Translations under genes and position numbers: made by a program | Notes under the pieces: model-generated | What the model saw: the letters and a program-made list of their open reading frames with translations, nothing else | Databases searched by the model: none | What the model was told of the DNA's origin: nothing | In this document: piece after piece, positions 16,787 to 24,598 of the stretch | Position numbering within the stretch: position 1 is the first letter of the stretch | Layout: the number at the start of each line of letters is the position of its first letter | NCBI GenBank assembly: GCA_003156235.1 | Contig: PMGP01000002.1 | Span: 7,535-41,885, forward strand | Reading direction: 5' to 3' | Origin: Acidobacteriaceae bacterium | Lineage (GTDB): Bacteria; Acidobacteriota; Terriglobia; Terriglobales; Acidobacteriaceae | DNA: 34,351 nt

Positions 16787-16898
16787 TATATATTCCAGTT
16801 GAGGCGGCGGTAGCGTATACCGCCAACCAAGGCTGGAAGTGGTTTGCGTCACTGGCCTCCCGGCACGAACAGCTTCACCGTTCGTGCCGCCTTTTTTT
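16787..16898 (+). ncRNA. Candidate structured small RNA, about 110 nt
   Basis: Four stems follow one another behind a plausible promoter. An outer stem TTCCAG (16793)/CTGGAA (16833) encloses a perfect GGCGGTA/TACCGCC hairpin with a five-base loop. A short AGTG/CACT hairpin lies at 16838-16853, and a 10-bp terminator stem with seven T closes the unit. No ORF follows the terminator on this strand for more than 300 bases, so a free small RNA is more likely than a leader attenuator. It does not fit any riboswitch class I could recall. The 5' end is approximate. Confidence 0.5.
16861..16898 (+). terminator. Strong Rho-independent terminator
   Basis: CGGCACGAAC pairs perfectly with GTTCGTGCCG around a nine-base loop and is followed by CC and seven T. 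The direction is plus. It closes the candidate small RNA. Confidence 0.85.
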
Positions 16899-17176
16899 GC
16901 GCCAAAATCGTCGCCACTCCCGCCTGCGCTCAACTTCCCATAGAGATTCTGACGAAAGCGGCTGATCCCGGCCACGCGTCGAGTGGTCTGAGGGTTGACG
17001 AGAACGAGCTTCCGTTCTTGCCTGGGCCGCAATTCAGCCTTTTGACAGAGCGTCACTCGCAACCCCAATTCTGCCTTGCATCTGAGCCCGGAATCTCAAG
17101 GAACCCCTGTAGGCATAGCCCTCAGAGCCATTCAGCCACTTTCAACTGAACGCGCTGCCTGAGTCCCAATATCTCG

Positions 17177-17198
17177 AAAACCCCGCAAAATCAGGGGG
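17177..17198 (-). terminator. Weak terminator-like hairpin after the beta-barrel gene
   Basis: Read on the minus strand, CCCC and GGGG pair across nine bases and are followed by TTTT. It lies about 35 bases after the stop of the 17231-18091 gene. The stem is short. Confidence 0.35.
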
Positions 17199-17230
17199 TC
17201 TACCAGATTATTGCCAAGAACCGGCAAATC

Positions 17231-18091
17231 TTATTGTTTCGCCGACACGCTCGCCGACTTTGTACCCAGCAGAATCTGCACGCCCATATACGCAATCCAG
17301 TCGGGCTCGCTGTTCTGGCGCGTTACCGCCTGGATCGCGCGCCCGCCCATGAACATCAGGCGCAAGTGTCCGGCGCGGTCCAGCGTTTTTCGGCCCCCCA
17401 GGTCGAGCGTCAACGCGCGCTGCCTGGGCGCGCCGTCGATGCGGTTTACGTCCTGCAGGTCGTAGATCTCTCCGTATAGCTCAAACCGCTCACTGAACTC
17501 GTGCCCGGCAATCAGCCCGCGCCCCCAGCGGCTGGGAACATTACGGTTGCCGATCCAGCGGCCCAACTCGCCGTTAAAGTTCACCGGCCCCAGTTTGGTT
17601 GTGAATTCCACCGGCAGATAGTACTGCGGCCCAGGTTCGACGACTCCGCGGCGCACGGCGCTGGTGGGATTGTTGATAACGGCCTGTGGATAGGTTCCCA
17701 GCGAAAAATCCATGTTCTCGTCGGACTTGGGTTCACCCGCGCGATGATGCTCGTAGGGCCGCCACTTCACGCCGAACTGCGATTCGCCCAATCCGGCCTG
17801 TGTGGCGTTGCTTTGGTTATTGCTATTGCTCGGGCCGGTTGCAACGGCAAGCGACAACTCGTACATAAGCTGAATGCGGTCGCCCCAGCCGTAATTCACG
17901 TCGATGTCGGGCAGCCGGTAGCTGGCTGCGCCGGGGTTGTGGCCGCCGGTCAAACCGAGATTGATCTCCCACTGCCGGTTGCCGGGCGTGCCGGGATCGT
18001 CAGTAATAAAAGGCGGGCCGCCCTGCGCGAGCGCCAGCGGGGCAGCCAGAGCCAGTGCAAACAGAAGCATAAGTTGGAGGAACCGGCTCAT
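17231..18091 (-). CDS. Exported protein, probable outer-membrane beta-barrel
   Basis: The 286-residue product starts MSRFLQLMLLFALALAAPLALAQ, a signal peptide. The mature part opens GGPPFITDDPGTPGNRQWEINLG and continues with alternating hydrophobic strands (DRIQLMYELSLAV, SQFGVKWRPY, FELYGEIYDLQ, LRLMFMGGRAIQ). This resembles the MetA-pathway/transporter group of small outer-membrane barrels often found in acidobacteria. It ends SAKQ rather than in an aromatic residue, so the barrel call is moderate. The ORF-track start is a TTG eight codons upstream; neither start has a good ribosome-binding site. The AppA-like gene lies upstream on the same strand, 194 bases away, so it might belong to that operon, but the gap is long. 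Confidence 0.65.
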   Translation of the reverse strand: MSRFLQLMLLFALALAAPLALAQGGPPFITDDPGTPGNRQWEINLGLTGGHNPGAASYRLPDIDVNYGWGDRIQLMYELSLAVATGPSNSNNQSNATQAGLGESQFGVKWRPYEHHRAGEPKSDENMDFSLGTYPQAVINNPTSAVRRGVVEPGPQYYLPVEFTTKLGPVNFNGELGRWIGNRNVPSRWGRGLIAGHEFSERFELYGEIYDLQDVNRIDGAPRQRALTLDLGGRKTLDRAGHLRLMFMGGRAIQAVTRQNSEPDWIAYMGVQILLGTKSASVSAKQ

Positions 18092-18285
18092 TCGAGCGAT
18101 CAAAACTTTCCGCAAAATGGAATTGGCTGAAAAATGGGGTTTACTCGCGTGCGAGAACCTCTTTGCTCACGGTAACACTTCAGCCCTTGCCGGCGTAAAC
18201 GGTCTCCAGTTGAAAGTGCGTCACTTCGATCTGGCTTCAAAGGTGGCGCTCCGCAAAGAACCGCAAACTCCTCCGCAGCCTGAAA

Positions 18286-19629
18286 TCACTTTGTAAAAGC
18301 CGGGTCGATCTCTGCCCGCACAGTCTGCTGAAAACCACTCCATTTGCAGGAACCGTCGGCCTGTCCGCAACCGGGAACGAATACGGGCACGCGTTCGGGA
18401 GGATGGTCGAGAGTTAGCGGCGCCGCGTTGCGCATCTGGTCGAGCGTCTGCGCCATGTAATAGGTGCGCACAAAGTAGTTAGATCCTCCGCGCTTGCTCC
18501 ATAACTCGAAGACCAGCGCCCCGCCCGGCGGGGTGTCGTCGCGGCGGCCGTCAATCAGCCAGGACAGGCCCAAGGCTCCGCTGATATTGGCCAGGTTCGT
18601 ATCGTGCCCCACCAGAATTAGAAGCCGGTCGCCGGGTTTGGTGAGCGCGCCCTTCACGGGGTGCGACTCGGCGGCCTGCTGCATCGACAGAAGAACGTGC
18701 CAAAGCAAGTTAGAAGACTGCGCGCGGGCTATATAACTGGAGCGCCCGGTAATTTCCTCATGTGCGGCATGAAGCTGCATTAGTTCGCGCAGTTTGTGAA
18801 TGTCCACTCTCCCCCAGCCGACTTGGGCCGCGTCCATGCCCTCGGCGTATTCCAGCAGCATATTCTCCGCCATGGTGGAGGCAACCCCAAGAGGCGTACG
18901 CAACTCGACCGGATGCTCGCCTCTTCCGGGAGCGATCGAGGAAGGAAGATCAAAGAGCGATTGAAGCTGGGTCGAGCCCGCGCACTTGTCATTTGAGTTA
19001 CAACCGCGCGAGCTGTATCCGCGCAGAACCTCTTCCAGCGCCTCCAGTTGCGGCCTGTAGGCCTCCGTAAGTCCCTGCGGATTGCCGCCGATGCGGCCCG
19101 CGACAGCCGCCGTCGCGAGCAGCTTGTCGGGATGGCCGACTCTGGCTTCGAGAGGATGGAATAAAGGATCGGCGGGTCCCTCGGGAAGCGACTTGACTCC
19201 CAGCACGCAGCCCGGCGCAAGCCCTGCGGCCAAAGCCTTGCCGGTTTCGCGCGTACGCTGCTCGGAGTCGGCAATGATGCTGATTCGCGACGCATCCGCG
19301 CAGCCATTGGGCGCTAACAGTCCCTGCGCGGCCCATAACTCGCGGTCGTATGCGCCGAGCAGCGTCATAAGTTGCGCGCCGTGCGCGGTAAGATAGCCGG
19401 GAGGAACGCTCCACTTGGGCCACGGCTCCCGCGAGTACTGATTCAGTTCATCGGGCATGCGTGTGGGCGAGCGCACGCCGTGGCGGCTGATGACGACAAC
19501 TAACTTGAGTTCATCGCCCTTGGGGCCGTCGTTTTTCGCTGGGTCGGCGTTGACAGCTTGCGACTGGAGAAGGCCAGCCCCGCAGAGATGAACGCCAAGC
19601 AGAATTGCTGCAATCCGGCCTCGCTTCAT
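18286..19629 (-). CDS. Histidine acid phosphatase, AppA-like (putative phytase)
   Basis: The 447-residue protein has an N-terminal signal and the two hallmarks of branch-2 histidine phosphatases: RHGVRSPT with the nucleophile at H50, and GHDTNLANI with H342/D343 as substrate-binding and proton-donor residues. The long C-terminal stretch (DDTPPGGALVFELW, QTLDQMRNAAPLTL, PGC...GSCKWSGFQ) follows E. coli AppA closely in order and spacing, including a disulfide-type cysteine pair. The RHGxRxPT form favours AppA over glucose-1-phosphatase (RHNLRAP). It should release phosphate from phytate or other esters in the periplasm. Its ATG overlaps the stop of the propeller gene (ATGA), so it is co-translated with it. 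Confidence 0.9.
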   Translation of the reverse strand: MKRGRIAAILLGVHLCGAGLLQSQAVNADPAKNDGPKGDELKLVVVISRHGVRSPTRMPDELNQYSREPWPKWSVPPGYLTAHGAQLMTLLGAYDRELWAAQGLLAPNGCADASRISIIADSEQRTRETGKALAAGLAPGCVLGVKSLPEGPADPLFHPLEARVGHPDKLLATAAVAGRIGGNPQGLTEAYRPQLEALEEVLRGYSSRGCNSNDKCAGSTQLQSLFDLPSSIAPGRGEHPVELRTPLGVASTMAENMLLEYAEGMDAAQVGWGRVDIHKLRELMQLHAAHEEITGRSSYIARAQSSNLLWHVLLSMQQAAESHPVKGALTKPGDRLLILVGHDTNLANISGALGLSWLIDGRRDDTPPGGALVFELWSKRGGSNYFVRTYYMAQTLDQMRNAAPLTLDHPPERVPVFVPGCGQADGSCKWSGFQQTVRAEIDPAFTK

Positions 19630-20648
19630 TGGGCCATACCAGTTTTGGCCGTGGAATAGACCCTGATCTCCGCCGGGGTCACGCCAGCGCCCGGTACCGC
19701 GACGTAAAAAAGATTCTGTGCAGCAACGAAAAGCGCTGTTTTGGCTGCGTCCGCTGTGCGCAGGACTCCAAGCGAATGCAGTTTTCTAGCCTCATCCACC
19801 TGGAACGCGTCCACCTCGCCAGCACCGCTGATCACATACACGCGGCCGAGTGCAGGGTCATAGAACAGATCGTCGGCCTTGCCTGCCGCGGGCATGCTGC
19901 TGACCTCTTTGCCGGTCGCGGCATCCAGGGCGATCACCGTTCCCGGAGTGCGGCAGGCGAGATACAGCAGATTATGCGCGCCGTCGAAGGCTAACGGCAC
20001 ATTATCAGCGGCATTAGCCAGCTTCCAATGAGCGGTAATCCTCTTGCCGACCTCGTCAACCACTGTAACTTCATGCGAATCGGCGATGTTCGCGAAGACG
20101 CGCTCGGTCTGCGCGTCGATGTCGAGCCCCTCTGGGTGAGTCGCTACCGGAAGGTCGGCGGCCAGCGTGAAGCTATCCACGTCTACCATGGCGATTTTGG
20201 CTGGATTGGCCGCGTCCGAGCCGCCATGGCCCACAAAAAGCAGGTGATGAGCCCCGTCATAGGCCATGTCGTCGGCATCTTCGGAAAGCTTGATTGTTCC
20301 TGCCAGCGCGAGCGGAGTTCCTTTATAAACTCTGAGCTCTCCGAGCACGCCATCAGAGATGTATAGGCTGCCGGTGGACGCGGCCCACGCCAGGCCGTGC
20401 GGTTTTCCCAGGCCGATAATGCTTTGCCGCACCTTGTCCGTCTTCAGGTCGATCACTTCCACTGAGTGATTGCCGGGAGCGGCGAGAAACAGTTGATTGC
20501 CAGCCGCATCGATGGCGAGGTGGTCGAATCTGCCTTTAACTCCCGGCAACAGAATGGTCCGGGCGAGAGTAAGAGGCGGCGTTGTCTGCGCGCTGGCTGC
20601 GACTGCGCTCAGCAGGATAAAGGTGAGGGAGATAGCAATCTTTTTCAT
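19626..20648 (-). CDS. Exported YVTN-type beta-propeller protein
   Basis: The 340-residue protein starts MKKIAISLTFILLSAVAASAQ, a signal peptide, and then shows about seven blades with the pattern hhhA..G....-VxVIDxxT (HSVEVIDLKTDK, PHGLAWAASTGSLYISD, EGLDIDAQTERVFAN, VIALDAATGKEV). It belongs to the YncE/YVTN group of periplasmic propellers, which bind ligands or nucleic acid and are usually not enzymes. The acidic calcium-binding motifs of beta-propeller phytases are absent, so it should not be called a phytase. It lies between the TonB receptor and the AppA-like phosphatase and overlaps the latter by four bases, suggesting a helper role in the same uptake system. A stable hairpin stands just before its start. 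Confidence 0.82.
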   Translation of the reverse strand: MKKIAISLTFILLSAVAASAQTTPPLTLARTILLPGVKGRFDHLAIDAAGNQLFLAAPGNHSVEVIDLKTDKVRQSIIGLGKPHGLAWAASTGSLYISDGVLGELRVYKGTPLALAGTIKLSEDADDMAYDGAHHLLFVGHGGSDAANPAKIAMVDVDSFTLAADLPVATHPEGLDIDAQTERVFANIADSHEVTVVDEVGKRITAHWKLANAADNVPLAFDGAHNLLYLACRTPGTVIALDAATGKEVSSMPAAGKADDLFYDPALGRVYVISGAGEVDAFQVDEARKLHSLGVLRTADAAKTALFVAAQNLFYVAVPGAGVTPAEIRVYSTAKTGMAQ

Positions 20649-20663
20649 CGATTCTTTCTCGGT

Positions 20664-20688
20664 CCGCCGCGCTTTTGGGGCGCGGCGG
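20664..20688. promoter_or_regulatory. Intercistronic hairpin between TonB receptor and propeller genes
   Basis: CCGCCGCGC pairs perfectly with GCGCGGCGG around a seven-base loop, 16 bases upstream of the propeller start codon and about 95 bases after the receptor stop. It has no T-run in the direction of transcription. It may protect or process the mRNA, or lower translation of the downstream pair relative to the receptor. Confidence 0.5.
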
Positions 20689-20782
20689 CCCAGCCAGGAT
20701 GGGTTAAGGCCAAAGCTTTCCTATGGCCCCTGATAAGTCTATACGAGCCGCAAGAAAAGCCGTGAGTCAGATGGACGTCCCC

Positions 20783-23620
20783 TTAATTGTCGTGGTGAGA
20801 AGTCCAGCGAAGCCCTCCTCCGTAAGTCGGGTGGTAGTACTCGCGCTGGGCGACATATTGCGGGCTGCCGTAGTAGAAGCCGAAGACTTCGTTATTGAGA
20901 TTCAATCCCTGCGCATAGACTTCGATCCCCTTGCCCAAACGATAACTCGCCTGAGCGTCCACTTGCAGGTGAGCATACAGGTAGTTATCGCCAGTAGGCC
21001 CCTTTACTCCCCCAACCGGCGAAATGGGTGAAGTCGTTCCATCCGAGGAGTTCAGAGCGAGATCCTCGTATTGGTAAGAGTAGATGCTCGCGCCATTGTA
21101 CTCGAGGCCCAAATGAACGGAGATGTGCTTGTTATCATAGCTGGGGCCGATGTTCCAGGTGTTGGGTGTCTGGCGCAGCAGGGCCGGACTGTCAGTGCGC
21201 AGCGGATCGACGCCCTTGGCCTGCGAGTCGCTGTAGGTGTAGTTACCGGAGAAGCCGAAGCCGCTGAGGACTCCGGGAAGGAACGAAAGCCGCTGCTGAT
21301 AGCCGATTTCAAAGCCGTAAACCCATGCGCTGCCAGCGTTGATCGGCTGCGTCACATTTGTCTGGTTCTCCTGGCCCTGATTCAAGATCGTCAGTTTGGA
21401 CGCCTGCGGGTCCGAGAGCGATTTGTAGAAGAAGCCTGCCTGAACGAGTCCCAGGGGATTCAGATAATGCTCATACAGCACGTCGTAGTTATAGGCGTGC
21501 TCGGCAACCAAAGCCGGATTTCCGATGGATTCGGCGATAGGCGTCTGCGAGGTATCGAGCGTGATATACCGAATCAGATCCTGCGGGTCGGGGCGGGCGA
21601 TTCCGCGTCCAAACGAGGCGCGAATGTCCGAGTTGCTGGTGAGTGAATACCTGGCCTGCACGCTGGGAAGCACATCCAGGTACGACTTGGAGCTGTTCAC
21701 CGGAGTCGTACCGCCCCACGAGCCATCAGGGTTGGTTGTAACCAGGTATCCGGTTGTCTGGATGTTTGTTTCCTCGAAGCGTACCCCGGCCTGCAGGCGC
21801 AACTTGTTGAACTGCGTTGTGTTCATGATGTAGCCGGCAGTGATTCGCTGTTGCAGGTTGAAGTTGCTGGCGTCGGAGCCGATGTGAGTTGCGTCTATGT
21901 CCAAGGGGAACAGGCCGGGGTTGGCGTTGCGGTAGGCAACGATCGAATCGAAATCAGTGAGCGGCCCCATCTTGTAGCTGCCGTCATAGTAGTTGTTGTT
22001 GTGTAGGGGGCTGAGAAATTGGCTCATCAGAATTCCGCTGGGCTCGTTGTCGTAGGTGGGAGAGTAGGCGAACTGTCCCTTGTGCTGATTGCGAACCTTG
22101 GCGCCGAATTCCAGCGTGGAGTAGTGCTTGCCAATGTTATAGTTCAATCCATAGGACGCAGAGCCCTGCAAATTGATCTGCGTGGTTTGTCCGCTTGTCA
22201 GATCGAGTTCGGATAACTGGTACTTGGTCGGATCGAATGTCTCCGATCCTGCCGCCGTGCAAGCTGCCTGCCACTGGGGGCGGTACTGGCTTGGATTTGC
22301 CGCAGGGTCGTAGTTGCAGTCGTTGCCCCAGAATGCGTCCCCTTTGTCGGCTTTAATAATCTTGAATTTCGCTCCCGGATTTCCGGCTGCCGCAAGCTGA
22401 CGGGCTCTCGATACAGCCGCTTCCCACTTGAACCAGGAATTCGTGAACAAATGATTTCCGCCCACGGCCAGCATTCCCAGGCCATAATCGGGAGCGCGCC
22501 TCGAGGTTGAATACTTTGGCGCACTGCCATTGTTCAGCGTGTAAACCCACTTATCGCCATAATCTTTGAAGTCCGAGTAGAAGACCTTGGCGAAAAGGAG
22601 CGAATTATCCGATAGCTTGTAATCGAAGCTGGCCGCCGCGCCCCAGCGAGTGCGGTCGTAGCGGTATTCGCGCAGATCGATGCTGTCGTAACTCGGGACA
22701 AGAGTGCCCGTATCCAGCGACGGCTCGATGTCATCGATGCCGCGGCCGTTGTAGTCATAGGTGAAGTTGCCGAGAATGCCAAGCTTCTTGTTGAAATAAC
22801 GTTTGCCTGCCGTGATGCCGTACTGGCTGGCATGGCGGCCATCGAAGATTGGGGTGTAACCGCTATTGCCAAAGGCGGTAATCGTCGGTCGATCGCCAGC
22901 CGATTTGGTTACCAGGTTCACGGAACCGCCAATGGCGTCGCCGTCCTGGTTGGCGGAAAGAGTCTTATTGATTTCAACCGACTCGACGAGATCCGCGGGA
23001 ATGGTATCGAGCTTGATCTGGTTTACCGTGGACTCAGGCGATGGCACAAGGACGCCGTCAATGGTCGTATTGCTCAGGCGCGGCTCGGTGCCGCGAATCT
23101 GCACGTACTTTCCCTCGCCCTCGTCGCGTTCCAGCGTCACGCCTAACATACGGCCCAGCGCATCGGCCACATCCGCGTTGGGCAGGCTCATAATCTGATC
23201 GTTGGTGATGACATTGAGAATGTTTTCGGAACTATTGATGCGGTTGATCGCTTCCGCGTCACCGTGAACACCGGTCGCAGTAACCAGAATCTCTTCCGCC
23301 GCCGAGGCTACTTGCATTACGGCTTCCAAGCGCGCTGGCTGGCCTGACTTGACGGTTACTGTTGCCGTTAAAGGCGCAAAGCCCACGAAGGTAATCTTCA
23401 CTTCGTAAGAGCCAGGCACAAGGTTGGGAACAACGAACTCACCCTGCTTGTCGGATACGAATGAGGCCGAGCTTTGCAGAATCTCAATATGCGCGCCTTG
23501 AAGTACGGCCCCGGCGGTGTCGGTGACGCGGCCGGTCAGCGTTTCCTTGCTGCTTTGACTTATGCCGGGCAGCGGCACGATCAGCAGCAACAGCACGGTC
23601 AGAATTGACAAGCGTCTCAT
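20783..23620 (-). CDS. TonB-dependent receptor with carboxypeptidase-regulatory-like domain (TonB-Xanth-Caul type)
   Basis: The 945-residue outer-membrane protein has a signal peptide (MRRLSILTVLLLLIVPLPGISQ), then a CarboxypepD_reg-like Ig domain (about 27-108, GRVTDTAGAVLQGAHIEI...VPGSYEVKITFVGF). A plug domain (about 115-250) and a large beta-barrel follow. The plug shows YVQIRGTEPRLSNTTIDGVLVPSPES, LDTIPADLVESVEINKTLSANQDGDAIGGSVNLVTKSA, the signature of the receptor group common in Xanthomonas and Caulobacter that imports oligosaccharides and related molecules. The ATG follows AGGAG. Genes for a propeller protein and an AppA-like phosphatase follow on the same strand, and a two-component system diverges upstream. 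Phytate or its breakdown products are therefore a reasonable but unproven substrate. The C-terminus (RWTSHHDN) runs a few residues past the usual terminal aromatic. Confidence 0.93.
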   Translation of the reverse strand: MRRLSILTVLLLLIVPLPGISQSSKETLTGRVTDTAGAVLQGAHIEILQSSASFVSDKQGEFVVPNLVPGSYEVKITFVGFAPLTATVTVKSGQPARLEAVMQVASAAEEILVTATGVHGDAEAINRINSSENILNVITNDQIMSLPNADVADALGRMLGVTLERDEGEGKYVQIRGTEPRLSNTTIDGVLVPSPESTVNQIKLDTIPADLVESVEINKTLSANQDGDAIGGSVNLVTKSAGDRPTITAFGNSGYTPIFDGRHASQYGITAGKRYFNKKLGILGNFTYDYNGRGIDDIEPSLDTGTLVPSYDSIDLREYRYDRTRWGAAASFDYKLSDNSLLFAKVFYSDFKDYGDKWVYTLNNGSAPKYSTSRRAPDYGLGMLAVGGNHLFTNSWFKWEAAVSRARQLAAAGNPGAKFKIIKADKGDAFWGNDCNYDPAANPSQYRPQWQAACTAAGSETFDPTKYQLSELDLTSGQTTQINLQGSASYGLNYNIGKHYSTLEFGAKVRNQHKGQFAYSPTYDNEPSGILMSQFLSPLHNNNYYDGSYKMGPLTDFDSIVAYRNANPGLFPLDIDATHIGSDASNFNLQQRITAGYIMNTTQFNKLRLQAGVRFEETNIQTTGYLVTTNPDGSWGGTTPVNSSKSYLDVLPSVQARYSLTSNSDIRASFGRGIARPDPQDLIRYITLDTSQTPIAESIGNPALVAEHAYNYDVLYEHYLNPLGLVQAGFFYKSLSDPQASKLTILNQGQENQTNVTQPINAGSAWVYGFEIGYQQRLSFLPGVLSGFGFSGNYTYSDSQAKGVDPLRTDSPALLRQTPNTWNIGPSYDNKHISVHLGLEYNGASIYSYQYEDLALNSSDGTTSPISPVGGVKGPTGDNYLYAHLQVDAQASYRLGKGIEVYAQGLNLNNEVFGFYYGSPQYVAQREYYHPTYGGGLRWTSHHDN

Positions 23621-23678
23621 GTGGTCTCCTTATATAGCCGCGGGCGCTATACGACCGCGTGCGCTGCACGGAACTAGA

Positions 23679-23693
23679 GTTGCCGCTGGCAAC
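23679..23693. promoter_or_regulatory. Inverted repeat in the receptor/regulator divergent promoter region
   Basis: GTTGCC and GGCAAC form a perfect 6-base inverted repeat around GCT, about 60 bases upstream of the TonB receptor start, in the 285-base gap shared with the response-regulator gene. It is a candidate operator. OmpR-type regulators usually prefer direct repeats, so the link is uncertain. Confidence 0.3.
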
Positions 23694-23905
23694 GCGAGGC
23701 ACTTTCCCGACTGGCTATAGGCAGAACTCTAAGCCGCGTTATTAAAAGCCCGTTAACAGCGAGGTAAAAAGTTTCTAAGGTTGGGAGCGCGCCTTCGCTG
23801 CCTGGGTGGCGCATCTTCACGGGCGAATGTGAATCTGCGATGAATTCACTTTTGGAGGCCTGTCATTATCCGTCTATCGAGCTTACTCTGGAGATGACTG
23901 AATCC

Positions 23906-24598
23906 ATGCGAATACTGATTGTCGAGGACGAGCCGCGCATGTTGGAGTTGTTGCGCCAGGGGCTCTATGAACATGGATTTACCGTGATGACGGCCGCCGA
24001 TGGCGAGACCGGGCTGACCATGGCCACGGCGCATGAACTGGACGCATTGGTGCTGGACATTGGGCTGCCGCGCTTGGACGGCTGCTCTCTGCTGCGGGCT
24101 CTGCGGGCGAGCGGGCGCCGCACACCGGTGCTGATGCTGACCGCCCGCGACACCGAGGACGAGATTATTCACGGCCTCGACGGGGGCGCGGACGATTACC
24201 TGACCAAGCCCTTTTCCTTTCCTGAACTGGTGGCCCGCTTGCAGTCCATCACTCGGCCACACCGCGAAGAGACAGATAGCGCCATTCGCGCCGGCGACGT
24301 TGTGGTCGATCCCGTCCGGCGCATGGCCTGGCGCAAGGGTGAAAGCCTCAACCTGACGCGCCTGGAGTTACTGTTGCTCGCCGGCCTTGCGCGCCAGGCC
24401 GGCCGGTGCGTTTCACGGCAGGAGCTGATCGCGTCTGTCTGGGGCGCGGAGCACGCGGTGGGGCCGGGCGCACTGGACGTGCTGGTGAATTCGCTGCGTT
24501 CCAAACTGGATACGCCGGGCGGCCGGAAGCGGATCGGAACGGTGCGCGGCCGGGGCTATATCTTTCGCGGCGCGGCGGGCGCGGGGGAAAAAGCCTGA
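23906..24598 (+). CDS. OmpR/PhoB-family response regulator
   Basis: The start used (MRILIVEDEP) gives 230 residues: a receiver domain (1-115) with acidic pocket E7/D8, phospho-acceptor D51 (LVLDIGLPRLDG), T79 and K101 (TKPF), then a winged-helix DNA-binding domain (about 130-225, ending GTVRGRGYIFRG). Upstream ATGs exist 4 and 22 codons earlier. CTGGAG sits about 12 bases from the chosen ATG, so the start is uncertain by a few codons. The sensor kinase follows with a TGATG overlap. The gene diverges from the TonB-receptor operon, which makes that operon its most likely target. Confidence 0.93.
   Translation: MRILIVEDEPRMLELLRQGLYEHGFTVMTAADGETGLTMATAHELDALVLDIGLPRLDGCSLLRALRASGRRTPVLMLTARDTEDEIIHGLDGGADDYLTKPFSFPELVARLQSITRPHREETDSAIRAGDVVVDPVRRMAWRKGESLNLTRLELLLLAGLARQAGRCVSRQELIASVWGAEHAVGPGALDVLVNSLRSKLDTPGGRKRIGTVRGRGYIFRGAAGAGEKA

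Larger units (their letters stand above)
16286..17230. other. 945-bp gene-poor region
   Basis: No ORF here has a convincing ribosome-binding site, codon pattern or recognisable product. The first part begins with AGGGGTGGCGGCC, a word also found (reverse complement) after the sensor-kinase gene. The middle is AT-rich, with a weak inverted repeat (AGTAAA/TTTACT, 16600-16628), followed by the candidate small RNA. The last 330 bases show no structure I could interpret except a weak terminator near 17181. Confidence 0.6.

Noticed and set aside
16787-16898. Known riboswitch (cyclic-di-GMP, fluoride, TPP, cobalamin)
   Set aside because: None of the conserved words of these classes could be recognised, and no gene follows the terminator.
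16730-17068. 112-aa minus-strand ORF across the small-RNA region
   Set aside because: No ribosome-binding site, no recognisable product, and it runs through the terminator hairpin.
19626-20648. Calling the propeller protein a beta-propeller phytase
   Set aside because: The acidic calcium-binding motifs of that phytase family are not present; the pattern is YVTN/YncE-like.
24406-24597. N-terminal 64-codon extension of the sensor kinase
   Set aside because: It overlaps the response-regulator DNA-binding domain in another frame. The ATG at 24598 with TGATG overlap and TM1 right after is the natural start.
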